Source: Craterilacuibacter sp. RT1T
Lineage (GTDB): Bacteria > Pseudomonadota > Gammaproteobacteria > Burkholderiales > Chromobacteriaceae
Direction of reading: 5' to 3'
DNA length: 64,000 nucleotides
Assembly (NCBI RefSeq): GCF_023502145.1
Contig: NZ_JAMFLI010000002.1
Coordinates: 62,001 to 126,000, forward strand
The position numbers were made by a program, and so were the translations under genes. Within the stretch, counting starts at the first letter, position 1; the number at the start of each line of letters is the position of its first letter. Under the pieces are notes generated by a model. It searched no databases. It saw nothing but the letters and a program-made list of their open reading frames with translations, and was not told the origin of the DNA. Shown here piece after piece: positions 35,624-44,553 of the stretch.

Positions 35624-36880
35624 ATGGCACAAGATTATGCAGCAGATGACTGTCAAGATCGGGTAGTGGTGGGGGAGACGACGACTGCTCCCGCCCCGTT
35701 TTTTTGTTTTGTGCCACCGGCAGCCAGACTCAGCCAGGAAGGGCCTGCCGGCCTGCGTTTCGATTTCAATCTGGGCGCGCGCCTGTCCTTGCCCGAGGGG
35801 GCATGGCGGGTGCGGCTGTCGGACACACAGACCCACAATGTGCTGTTCGAGACCGAAATCGGCGCCGGCAGTGTCACCAGCAGCAAGAAGTATTTCGTGC
35901 CGTTTCGCATCGAAGTGTGGCGCGGTGAGGAAAAAGTGCTGGATCACACCCTCAGCCTGCGCGCTCAGCCGGTGCTGGTGCAATTTCCAGTGGGCACGCT
36001 GGGCGATGTGCTGGGCTGGTTTCCCTACGCCGCGCGTTTTGCCCGGATGCATGGCTGCCAGCTGACCTGCTCGATGGCCGCCAATCTGATTCCGCTGTTT
36101 GCTGCCAGCTACCCCTCGATCCGCTTTGTTACACCAGAGACATTGCAGCCCGAGGCATATTACGCGAGCTATTATCTGGGCTTGTTTTTTGGTGATGAAG
36201 AGCGCCATTACCAGCCCGGTGACTTCCGTCTGGTCGGGCTTGCCCGTACCGCCGGCCATATTCTCGGTGTAGACCCCGGCGAAGCCACCGCTACCATCGC
36301 CATTCCCGACGATAGCCGCCCCATTGCCGAGCCTTATGCTTGCATCGCAGTGCAAAGCTCGACCCAGTGCAAGTACTGGAATCACCCCAGCGGCTGGCTG
36401 GAGGTGGTGAAGTATTTGAAAGGGCGCGGTTTGCGCGTGCTGTGCATAGACCAGAAAGCGTGTCACGGCGCCGGTCTGACCTGGACCACGCTACCACATG
36501 GCTGTGAGGACTTTACCGGTGACTTGCCGTTGCTTGAGCGTGCCCGCCTGCTTAAACATGCCGAATTTTTTGTTGGCCTCTCCAGTGGCCTAGCATGGCT
36601 GGCGTGGTCGGTCAGCACGCCGGTAGCCCTGATCAGCGGCTTTACCCATCCCTTAAACGAGTTTTCTACGCCTTACCGCATTTTTAACCACCACACTTGC
36701 AATAGCTGCTGGAACGATCCGCGTCATAATTTTGATCATGCCGATTTTTTCTGGTGCCCGCGCCATAAGGGTACACCGCGCCAGTTCGAGTGCACGCGCC
36801 TGATCACGCCGCAACAGGTGATCGATACCTTGGCCCGCATTCCATTACGCACGCAGAGCATGGAAGGAAATTTGGCATGA
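35624..36880 (+). CDS. Autotransporter O-heptosyltransferase (TibC/Aah-like, BAHT family)
   Basis: A 418-residue glycosyltransferase resembling TibC and Aah, which add heptose to serines of AIDA-type autotransporters in the cytoplasm before secretion. The N-terminal domain carries SSKKYFVPFRIEVWRGEEKV; the GT-B fold follows (VQFPVGTLGDVLGWFPYAARFARM, then VQSSTQCKYWNHPSGWLEVV). Four cysteines near the end, C359-X2-C362-X15-C378-X11-C390, match the iron-binding finger described for TibC. The last four bases overlap the autotransporter start (ATGA), so enzyme and substrate are translationally coupled. Confidence 0.88.
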   Translation: MAQDYAADDCQDRVVVGETTTAPAPFFCFVPPAARLSQEGPAGLRFDFNLGARLSLPEGAWRVRLSDTQTHNVLFETEIGAGSVTSSKKYFVPFRIEVWRGEEKVLDHTLSLRAQPVLVQFPVGTLGDVLGWFPYAARFARMHGCQLTCSMAANLIPLFAASYPSIRFVTPETLQPEAYYASYYLGLFFGDEERHYQPGDFRLVGLARTAGHILGVDPGEATATIAIPDDSRPIAEPYACIAVQSSTQCKYWNHPSGWLEVVKYLKGRGLRVLCIDQKACHGAGLTWTTLPHGCEDFTGDLPLLERARLLKHAEFFVGLSSGLAWLAWSVSTPVALISGFTHPLNEFSTPYRIFNHHTCNSCWNDPRHNFDHADFFWCPRHKGTPRQFECTRLITPQQVIDTLARIPLRTQSMEGNLA

Positions 36881-39800
36881 AATACCGCTCATTCAATCTG
36901 CGCTATGGACAGCGCCGTTTTGCCCGTTCGCTGCGTTGGTCGCGCCTGTTACTGGTCTTATTGGGGTTGCTACCCTTGTTGCCTGCGGCACAGGCAGAAG
37001 TGGTGTCCGGCGTGGTCAGCGGCGGGCAGGTGGTGCGGGGAGCAACGCAGGACGTGGTCTCGGGCGGGGTGGCCACCCGCGTCGAAGTCGACGGCACGCA
37101 GAACGTGTCGGCCGGCGGTCAGACCAGCGCCACCTTCGGTACCGGTGTGCAAAACGTCTATTCGGGCGGGGTGGCCAGCGGGACGGGCATGACCGGCACC
37201 CAGAACGTGTACAGCGGTGGCCTTGCCAGCGCGACGGTAGTGTCTGGCTTGTCGCAGAACGTCGAAGGTGGCCGTGCGGTGGGCACTACGGTCCTCAGTG
37301 GAGGCTCACAGCAGGTCAGTGCAGGCGGTGTCGCGGTGTCGACCACGCTGGTCGGTTCAGGCGCGGGGCAGGCAGTGCTGGCCGGTGGTAGCGCAAGCCA
37401 GGTATCGGTCGGCTCGGGTGGAATCCAGACCGTGGCCGGCGGCAGTGCGACGCAAACCACCGTATCGGCCGGTGGCCTGCAGCAGGTGCTGACCGGATCT
37501 GCGAGCGCAACCGTGTTGTTGTCCGGTGCCACCCAGACAACACTTGGTGGCGGTACGGCGAGGCAGACGACGGTCAACGCGGGGGCCACACAGAACGTGG
37601 GCGGGCAGGCGATCGACAATGTGGTCAGCGGCGGCACGCAGAACATAACTTCGGGCGGCACCGCCACCTCGACGACGCTGCTGGCGGGCGGCCAGCAGGT
37701 GGTGTCGTCCGGCGGCTACGCCAGCGCGACGCAGGTGGTGAGCGGCACGCAGACTGTCTCGGCCGGTGGCTCGGCCGGACAGACCACGGTCGGTGTCTCC
37801 GGCGTGCAGAATGTGCAAGGGGTGGTCAGCGCAACCATCGTCAACGGCGGCGCGCAGATCATGCTGTCGGGCGAGGCGTTTGACACCACCATCAACTCGG
37901 GCGGATCGCAGTCGGTTGGCGGCGGACAGACCTTGAACACCACGCTCAACGGCGGCAGCAACCAGACCGTGCTGTCCGGCGGCCAGGCCAACCAGACCAT
38001 CCTCAATGACAGCGACCAGAATATCCTCGCCGGCGGCACGGCGCAGCTGACCGAGGTGAATAGCGGCAGCAATCAGACGGTGCAGGGGGTGGCCAGCGCG
38101 ACGGTGGTGCAGGCAGGCGGGCGCCAGTATGTCAGCGCCGGCGGCAGCGCGGTGCTTACCACCGTCAACGGCGGCTTGCAGGACGTGTACTCCGGCGGCT
38201 CGGCGACCAACACCACTGTGCTGTCGGGCAGCCAGCGCGTCGAGGCGGGCGGGGTCGCGACCTCAAATACAGTCAGTAGTGGCGGAGACCAGATCATCTA
38301 CGGCAGCGCCAGCGCCAACCAGATTAACGGTGGTCGCCAGTTCGTTTATTCCGGCGGCGTCGCCAGTGACAATACCCTGGTCGGCGGCAGCCAGCAGATT
38401 ACTAGCGGGGGGCTCGCCAGCGGCAACAGCGTGACTTCGGCCAGTCAGTTCGTGGAGGGCGGCGCTGTTGCTGAAAATACCACGCTGCAATTGGGCGGGC
38501 AGCAGACCGTTTCCAGTGGCGGGCTGGCCAATAATGACATCATCAATAACGGCGGGCGCGCCTGGATCAATGGCGGTGTGGCCAACTCGGCGACGGTGAA
38601 CTCGGGCGGCATTCTGTTGGTAACCAGTGGCGGTGTGGCGAATGCGACCGAGGTGGCGGGTGGGCAACAGTTAGTTGGCAATGCCGGCGTAGCATCCAGC
38701 ACCACTATCGAGTCCGGCACGCAAACGGTCAGCGCCGGCGGTTCGGCCAGTCAGACTATCGTTGCTGCCAATGGCTTGCAGGATGTCTCCGGCACGGCGA
38801 CGGGTAACATCTTCAACGGCGGCAAGCAGAATGTGCAGTCGGGCGGGGTGGTCAGCATGACCACGGTGAATTCTGGCAGTACGCAAACGGTCAGCGCCGG
38901 TGGTTCGGCCAGTCAGACTATCGTTGCCGCCAATGGCGTACAGGACGTCTCCGGCACGGCGACGGGCAACACCCTCAACGGCGGCAAGCAGACGGTGCAG
39001 TCGGGTGGGGTGGTAAGCACCACCACGGTGAACTCGGGCGGCACGCAAAGCATTGCTGCCGGAGGACAGGCTTCGGATAACACGATTACTTCCGGCACGC
39101 AAACGGTGGGTGTTGGCGGCTCGGCGACGCAAACCACGGTTGCCAGCAATGGCGTACAGGACGTCGCCGGTACGGCGACCAGCAACACCTTAAATGGCGG
39201 CAAACAGAATGTGCAGTCGGGCGGGGTGGTGAGCACGACGACGGTGAACTCGGGTAGTACGCAAAACATTGCCGCCGGTGGCAAAGCCGATGCCTCGACG
39301 ATCAACTCTGGTACACAAACGGTCAGCGTCGGCGGTTTGGCCAATCAGACTATCGTTGCCGCCAATGGCGTACAGGACGTAGCCGGCACGGCGACGGGCA
39401 ACACCCTCAACGGCGGCAAGCAGAATGTGCAGTCGGGTGGTGTGGTCAGCACCACCACGGTGAACTCGGGTGGTACGCAAAGCATTGCTGCCGGCGGCAA
39501 AGCTTCCGATTCAAGCATTATCTCGGGCACGCAAACGGTCAGCGCCGGTGGTTCGGCGACACAAACCACGGTTGCCAGCAATGGCGTACAGGACATCTCC
39601 GGCACGACGACGGGCAATACCCTCAACGGCGGCAAGCAGACGGTGCAGTCGGGCGGGGTGGCGAGCACGACGACGGTGAACTCGGGTGGTACGCAAAGCA
39701 TTGCTGCCGGAGGACAGGCTTCGGATAACACGATTACTTCCGGCACGCAAACGGTGGGTGTTGGCGGTTCGGCGACGCAAACCACGGTTGCCAGCAATGG

Positions 39801-42800
39801 CGTACAGGACGTCTCCGGCACGGCGACGGGCAATATCCTCAACGGTGGCAAGCAGAATGTGCAGTCGGGTGGGGTGGCGAGCACCACCACGGTGAACTCG
39901 GGTGGCGTACAGAGTATCGCCGACGGAGGCCAGGCTTCGGACAACACGATTACTTCCGGCACGCAAACAGTCAGCGCCGGTGGTTCGGCCAGTCAGACCA
40001 TTGTTGCCGCCAATGGCGTACAGGACGTGGCCGGCACAGCGACGAACAACACCCTCAACGGCGGCAAGCAGACGGTGCAGTCGGGTGGGGGGGCGAGCAC
40101 CACCACGGTGAACTCGGGAGGTACGCAAAGCATTGCTGCCGGCGGCAAAGCTTCCGATTCAAGCATTATCTCGGGCACGCAAACGGTCAGCGCCGGTGGT
40201 TCGGCGACGCAAACCATGGTTGCCAGCAATGGCGTACAGGACGTCTCCGGCACGGCGACGGCCAATACCCTCAACGGCGGCAAGCAGAATGTGCAGTCGG
40301 GCGGGGTGGTGAGCACGACGACGGTGAACTCGGGTAGTACGCAAAACATTGCCGCCGGTGGCAAAGCCGATGCCTCGACGATCAACTCTGGTACACAAAC
40401 GGTCAGCGTCGGCGGTTTGGCCAATCAGACTATCGTTGCCGCCAATGGCGTACAGGACGTAGCCGGCACGGCGACGGGCAACACCCTCAACGGCGGCAAG
40501 CAGAATGTGCAGTCGGGTGGTGTGGTCAGCACCACCACGGTGAACTCGGGTGGTACGCAAAGCATTGCTGCCGGCGGCAAAGCTTCCGATTCAAGCATTA
40601 TCTCGGGCACGCAAACGGTCAGCGCCGGTGGTTCGGCGACACAAACCACGGTTGCCAGCAATGGCGTACAGGACATCTCCGGCACGACGACGGGCAATAC
40701 CCTCAACGGCGGCAAGCAGACGGTGCAGTCGGGCGGGGTGGCGAGCACGACGACGGTGAACTCGGGTGGTACGCAAAGCATTGCTGCCGGAGGACAGGCT
40801 TCGGATAACACGATTACTTCCGGCACGCAAACGGTGGGTGTTGGCGGTTCGGCGACGCAAACCACGGTTGCCAGCAATGGCGTACAGGACGTCTCCGGCA
40901 CGGCGACGGGCAATATCCTCAACGGTGGCAAGCAGAATGTGCAGTCGGGTGGGGTGGCGAGCACCACCACGGTGAACTCGGGTGGCGTACAGAGTATCGC
41001 CGACGGAGGCCAGGCTTCGGACAACACGATTACTTCCGGCACGCAAACAGTCAGCGCCGGTGGTTCGGCCAGTCAGACCATTGTTGCCGCCAATGGCGTA
41101 CAGGACGTGGCCGGCACAGCGACGAACAACACCCTCAACGGCGGCAAGCAGACGGTGCAGTCGGGTGGGGGGGCGAGCACCACCACGGTGAACTCGGGAG
41201 GTACGCAAAGCATTGCTGCCGGCGGCAAAGCTTCCGATTCAAGCATTATCTCGGGCACGCAAACGGTCAGCGCCGGTGGTTCGGCGACGCAAACCATGGT
41301 TGCCAGCAATGGCGTACAGGACGTCTCCGGCACGGCGACGGCCAATACCCTCAACGGCGGCAAGCAGAATGTGCAGTCGGGCGGGGTGGTGAGCACGACG
41401 ACGGTGAACTCGGGTAGTACGCAAAACATTGCCGCCGGTGGCAAAGCCGATGCCTCGACGATCAACTCTGGTACACAAACGGTCAGCGTCGGCGGTTTGG
41501 CCAATCAGACTATCGTTGCCGCCAATGGCGTACAGGACGTAGCCGGCACGGCGACGGGCAACACCCTCAACGGCGGCAAGCAGACGGTGCAGTCGGGCGG
41601 GGTGGTCAGCACGACCACGGTGAACTCGGGCGGCACGCAAAGCATTGCTGCCGGAGGACAAGCTTCGGATAACACGATTACTTCCGGCACGCAAACGGTG
41701 GGTGTTGGCGGCTCGGCGACGCAAACCACGGTTGCCAGCAATGGCGTACAGGACATCGCCGGTACGGCGACCAGCAACACATTAAATGGCGGCAAACAGA
41801 ATGTGCAGTCGGGCGGGGTGGCCAGCGCGACAGTGGTGCAGACGGGGGGGCAGCAATTCGTCAGCGCCGGCGGCAGCGCGGTGCTTACCACCGTCAACGG
41901 CGGCTTGCAGGACGTGTACTCCGGCGGTGCGGCGACCAATACTACGGTGCTGTCGGGCAGCCAGCGTGTCGAGGCGGGCGGCACTGCGACCTCGACCACG
42001 GTGAACACTGGCGGCAACCAGGTCATCTACGGCAGTGCCAGCGCCAACCAGATCAATGGCGGGCGCCAGTTTGTCTACGCAGGTGGCAGCGCGGTGCTTA
42101 CCACCGTCAACGGCGGCTTGCAGGACGTGTACTCCGGCGGTGCGGCGACCAACACTACGGTGCTGTCGGGCAGCCAGCGCGTCGAGGCGGGCGGGGTGGC
42201 GACCTCGACTACGGTCAGCAGCGGCGGCGACCAGATCATTTACGGCCGCGCCAGCGCCAACCAGATCAACGGCGGGCGCCAGTTCGTCTACGCAGGCGGC
42301 GTCGCCAGCGGCAACACACTGAGCTCGGCCAGCCAGTTTGTGGATGCCGGCGGCGTTTCGCGGGAGACCACCTTGCTCGCCGGGGGGCGCTTGACGGTGT
42401 CCGCCGATGGCCTCGCTCAGGATGTGACGATAGCGACTGGCGGCGCGGTGCTGGTTGCCGGTGGCACACTGGATAACGCAACGCTCGCCGGTAGCGGCGG
42501 GCGCTTGCAACTTAATAGCGGCACCCTGGCCGGGCAGACCCGCATCAGCGGCGACGACAACCGGTTGGTGCTGCAAGGCGGGCAGACCACCGGCAGCCTG
42601 TCGGTCGCAGGCAGCGGCAATCAGGTCGGCATCGGTAAGGCCGACCTGTCGGCATGGGGGCCGTTGACTGATAGTACCGGCGCCAACACTTTGGTGGTGC
42701 TCTCCGGTATCAACGTGCGCGCGCTGACGGGTAGCGCCAGTGGTGCGCTCGACTTGCAGAACTGGTCGGCGATCCGTGTCAACAGCGGCGGCACGCTGGG

Positions 42801-44220
42801 ATTGGCTGGCAACCTGGCGCTCGCCGCTGGCGGCACGCTCACCGTGTCGGGTACGCTCGCGGTGCCGCAGGCGGCTACCGTCAGCGGCAGCCTCGGCAAC
42901 GCCGGCGTGCTCGCCTTGTCCGCACCACTGACGGTGACCGGCAACTACGCAGGCTCGGGCGGCGTGCTGCAGGACAATGTGTCGGCTGGTGGCGACAGCG
43001 CCGCCTTACTGACTGTGAGCGGAGAAGGCAGCGGCACCACCCGTGTCGCCTTCGTCAACGATGGCACGCCGGGACGGCTAGGCGAAAAGATCGAGTTCGC
43101 ACGGGTTGCCTCGGGCAGCGCCAACTTCGCCGCCGCCAACCCGGTCGGTGTGAAAAACCCGTACGACGTACGCCTGAAGGGCAGCCCCTATGTGTGGCAG
43201 ATCGTGCGTGCGGGTGACGAGTGGCTGCTCGAGTCGCCGGCTGTACCGGTAACCCCGCCTATCCCCGAGCCGCCCACCCCGGTGCCCGAGCCGGTTAAGC
43301 CGCTCAAACCGGATCGCTTGCTGCCGGAAATCCCGGCCTATGGCACCTTGCCTGCGTTGTCCGATATCTTGTTGCGCGGCAACCTGATGTCGCTGGGGCA
43401 GAGGCTGGACAGCACGCCTTCTGCCCTGCGTGATCTTTGGCTCAAGGTTGACGGTTTACATTTGCAGCAAAGTGCGCGTTATGGCTTTTCCTTTGACGGG
43501 GAGGGCGTGTCGTTGACTGCAGGCGCGGACCGTAGCGGCGAGACAGCAGATGGCAAGCGCTGGCGTGGCGGGGTGTTTGCCGCATGGAACCGGGCTTGGC
43601 TGGATGTGAACGGCGAAGGCAAAGTCATTCCGTCGCGCGCCACCTCGGATATCCATCTGGACAGTCTGCAAGCCGGTGTTTATGGCCAGCTTGAGCAACA
43701 AGGCTGGTTTGCGCGCGGCATTGCTTTGGCCGGGCGCGAACGCGCCAAGATTTCGACCGAGGATCACTACTTCAATACCCTGCATGCCAATATCTGGGCA
43801 CTGCATCTGGCTGCCGGCAAGATGTTCGAGCCGGCCGAGAACTGGCGGCTGATTCCGCAACTGAATGCCAGCTACGCCAATTTTGATTGGAATCTGGTCG
43901 ACGACAGCATCAAGGGTCGCTATGACAAGACCAGCCACTGGTATGGCGGCGCCGGTTTGCGCGTCGAGAAGGTGCTTAATGACATGACCCGTGTCTGGCT
44001 GCGCCCGGGCGTGACCCATCAGTTTGGCGATGCGCCGGCACTGGCCTTGAGTGCGCCGGATGTCTATCTGCCAGCGGCCGGCCCGAGTACCACTTGGCAA
44101 TTGCAGGCGGGCTTTAATAAAGAGACGCGCTGGGGAGGCTATTACGGCCTGCTTGGCGGTAGCTGGGCGAAAGGCCAGCAACTGGGGCGTGTCGAAGCGG
44201 GCTGGCGCTGGTTATGGTAA
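36877..44220 (+). CDS. AIDA-I-like autotransporter adhesin with nested repeats
   Basis: A 2447-residue type Va autotransporter. An N-terminal signal region of about 45 residues ends PAAQA. The passenger (about residues 45-1870) is built of 18-20-residue strand-loop-strand repeats rich in G, S, T, N, such as SGGTQSIAAGGQASDNTIT, the type heptosylated by TibC/Aah. A beta-helix linker follows, then a proline-rich hinge (VTPPIPEPPTPVPEPV, around residue 2125) and a C-terminal translocator barrel of about 280 residues ending in W. Family members act in autoaggregation, adhesion and biofilm. ATG 36877 overlaps the glycosyltransferase stop. Confidence 0.92.
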   Translation: MKYRSFNLRYGQRRFARSLRWSRLLLVLLGLLPLLPAAQAEVVSGVVSGGQVVRGATQDVVSGGVATRVEVDGTQNVSAGGQTSATFGTGVQNVYSGGVASGTGMTGTQNVYSGGLASATVVSGLSQNVEGGRAVGTTVLSGGSQQVSAGGVAVSTTLVGSGAGQAVLAGGSASQVSVGSGGIQTVAGGSATQTTVSAGGLQQVLTGSASATVLLSGATQTTLGGGTARQTTVNAGATQNVGGQAIDNVVSGGTQNITSGGTATSTTLLAGGQQVVSSGGYASATQVVSGTQTVSAGGSAGQTTVGVSGVQNVQGVVSATIVNGGAQIMLSGEAFDTTINSGGSQSVGGGQTLNTTLNGGSNQTVLSGGQANQTILNDSDQNILAGGTAQLTEVNSGSNQTVQGVASATVVQAGGRQYVSAGGSAVLTTVNGGLQDVYSGGSATNTTVLSGSQRVEAGGVATSNTVSSGGDQIIYGSASANQINGGRQFVYSGGVASDNTLVGGSQQITSGGLASGNSVTSASQFVEGGAVAENTTLQLGGQQTVSSGGLANNDIINNGGRAWINGGVANSATVNSGGILLVTSGGVANATEVAGGQQLVGNAGVASSTTIESGTQTVSAGGSASQTIVAANGLQDVSGTATGNIFNGGKQNVQSGGVVSMTTVNSGSTQTVSAGGSASQTIVAANGVQDVSGTATGNTLNGGKQTVQSGGVVSTTTVNSGGTQSIAAGGQASDNTITSGTQTVGVGGSATQTTVASNGVQDVAGTATSNTLNGGKQNVQSGGVVSTTTVNSGSTQNIAAGGKADASTINSGTQTVSVGGLANQTIVAANGVQDVAGTATGNTLNGGKQNVQSGGVVSTTTVNSGGTQSIAAGGKASDSSIISGTQTVSAGGSATQTTVASNGVQDISGTTTGNTLNGGKQTVQSGGVASTTTVNSGGTQSIAAGGQASDNTITSGTQTVGVGGSATQTTVASNGVQDVSGTATGNILNGGKQNVQSGGVASTTTVNSGGVQSIADGGQASDNTITSGTQTVSAGGSASQTIVAANGVQDVAGTATNNTLNGGKQTVQSGGGASTTTVNSGGTQSIAAGGKASDSSIISGTQTVSAGGSATQTMVASNGVQDVSGTATANTLNGGKQNVQSGGVVSTTTVNSGSTQNIAAGGKADASTINSGTQTVSVGGLANQTIVAANGVQDVAGTATGNTLNGGKQNVQSGGVVSTTTVNSGGTQSIAAGGKASDSSIISGTQTVSAGGSATQTTVASNGVQDISGTTTGNTLNGGKQTVQSGGVASTTTVNSGGTQSIAAGGQASDNTITSGTQTVGVGGSATQTTVASNGVQDVSGTATGNILNGGKQNVQSGGVASTTTVNSGGVQSIADGGQASDNTITSGTQTVSAGGSASQTIVAANGVQDVAGTATNNTLNGGKQTVQSGGGASTTTVNSGGTQSIAAGGKASDSSIISGTQTVSAGGSATQTMVASNGVQDVSGTATANTLNGGKQNVQSGGVVSTTTVNSGSTQNIAAGGKADASTINSGTQTVSVGGLANQTIVAANGVQDVAGTATGNTLNGGKQTVQSGGVVSTTTVNSGGTQSIAAGGQASDNTITSGTQTVGVGGSATQTTVASNGVQDIAGTATSNTLNGGKQNVQSGGVASATVVQTGGQQFVSAGGSAVLTTVNGGLQDVYSGGAATNTTVLSGSQRVEAGGTATSTTVNTGGNQVIYGSASANQINGGRQFVYAGGSAVLTTVNGGLQDVYSGGAATNTTVLSGSQRVEAGGVATSTTVSSGGDQIIYGRASANQINGGRQFVYAGGVASGNTLSSASQFVDAGGVSRETTLLAGGRLTVSADGLAQDVTIATGGAVLVAGGTLDNATLAGSGGRLQLNSGTLAGQTRISGDDNRLVLQGGQTTGSLSVAGSGNQVGIGKADLSAWGPLTDSTGANTLVVLSGINVRALTGSASGALDLQNWSAIRVNSGGTLGLAGNLALAAGGTLTVSGTLAVPQAATVSGSLGNAGVLALSAPLTVTGNYAGSGGVLQDNVSAGGDSAALLTVSGEGSGTTRVAFVNDGTPGRLGEKIEFARVASGSANFAAANPVGVKNPYDVRLKGSPYVWQIVRAGDEWLLESPAVPVTPPIPEPPTPVPEPVKPLKPDRLLPEIPAYGTLPALSDILLRGNLMSLGQRLDSTPSALRDLWLKVDGLHLQQSARYGFSFDGEGVSLTAGADRSGETADGKRWRGGVFAAWNRAWLDVNGEGKVIPSRATSDIHLDSLQAGVYGQLEQQGWFARGIALAGRERAKISTEDHYFNTLHANIWALHLAAGKMFEPAENWRLIPQLNASYANFDWNLVDDSIKGRYDKTSHWYGGAGLRVEKVLNDMTRVWLRPGVTHQFGDAPALALSAPDVYLPAAGPSTTWQLQAGFNKETRWGGYYGLLGGSWAKGQQLGRVEAGWRWLW
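38881..41904 (+). repeat. 216-bp higher-order repeats
   Basis: The motif ACGCAAAC/ACACAAAC recurs at 38881, 39097, 39313, 39529 and every 216 bases to 41689, giving about 14 units of 72 residues, each made of four strand-loop-strand subunits (20+15+19+18 residues). Confidence 0.88.
39205..41584 (+). repeat. 1080-bp exact tandem duplication
   Basis: Bases 39205-40504 are identical to 40285-41584 by line-by-line reading: two full 1080-bp units plus 220 bp of a third. One unit is five 216-bp repeats (360 residues). Confidence 0.9.
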
Positions 44221-44238
44221 ATCCGGCCGGATAAAAGC

Positions 44239-44278
44239 AAATGGGGGTGTTCAATATATTGGACATCCCCATTTTTTT
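44239..44278 (+). terminator. Terminator after the autotransporter
   Basis: AAATGGGG...CCCCATTT hairpin followed by seven T (44272-44278). Confidence 0.75.
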
Positions 44279-44553
44279 GCAGCGCCTGCCCGGCAGAAAA
44301 TCAGTCTGCAATCAAGGTGATTTTCACGATGGCTTAAGCCCGTCTAAGGTACTGTTTTTACGGTGCTGTTGATTAAATTGCACAGGGTAAAAAAACGCTT
44401 GTCATGCTGCGTGATGTTGCTAAAATCCGCGTCCATTCAAGCCTAAGGGCATGAAACAGCAGCTCCGACATCCCAGGCCCACATGAAGCGAGTCCCGCCT
44501 GAAAGCCGCGCACTAAGGAGTGATTCCATCCTGTATTTGTAGAGGGCAGCACC
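44279..44553. other. Intergenic region before speA
   Basis: About 275 bases with no gene; it holds the speA promoter and leader. Confidence 0.5.
44399..44426 (+). promoter_or_regulatory. Candidate sigma-70 promoter of speA
   Basis: TTGTCA (44399-44404), 16 bp, TAAAAT (44421-44426). The leader to the speA ATG would be about 120 bases. Confidence 0.5.

Larger units (their letters stand above)
36998..42480 (+). repeat. Strand-loop-strand coding repeats of the passenger
   Basis: In-frame repeats of about 54-60 bp with the core GGxxQxVxxGGxAxxTxV. By length there should be roughly 95 units (not counted one by one). Confidence 0.85.

Noticed and set aside
38881-41904. 216-bp repeats as a CRISPR or satellite array
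   Set aside because: They are in-frame coding repeats of an autotransporter passenger.
37158-42620. Many long minus-strand open frames (up to 264 codons) across the autotransporter
   Set aside because: They repeat with the same period as the plus-strand protein, have proline/cysteine/valine-rich low-complexity products and no ribosome sites; they are mirror images of the Gly/Ser/Thr codon bias.
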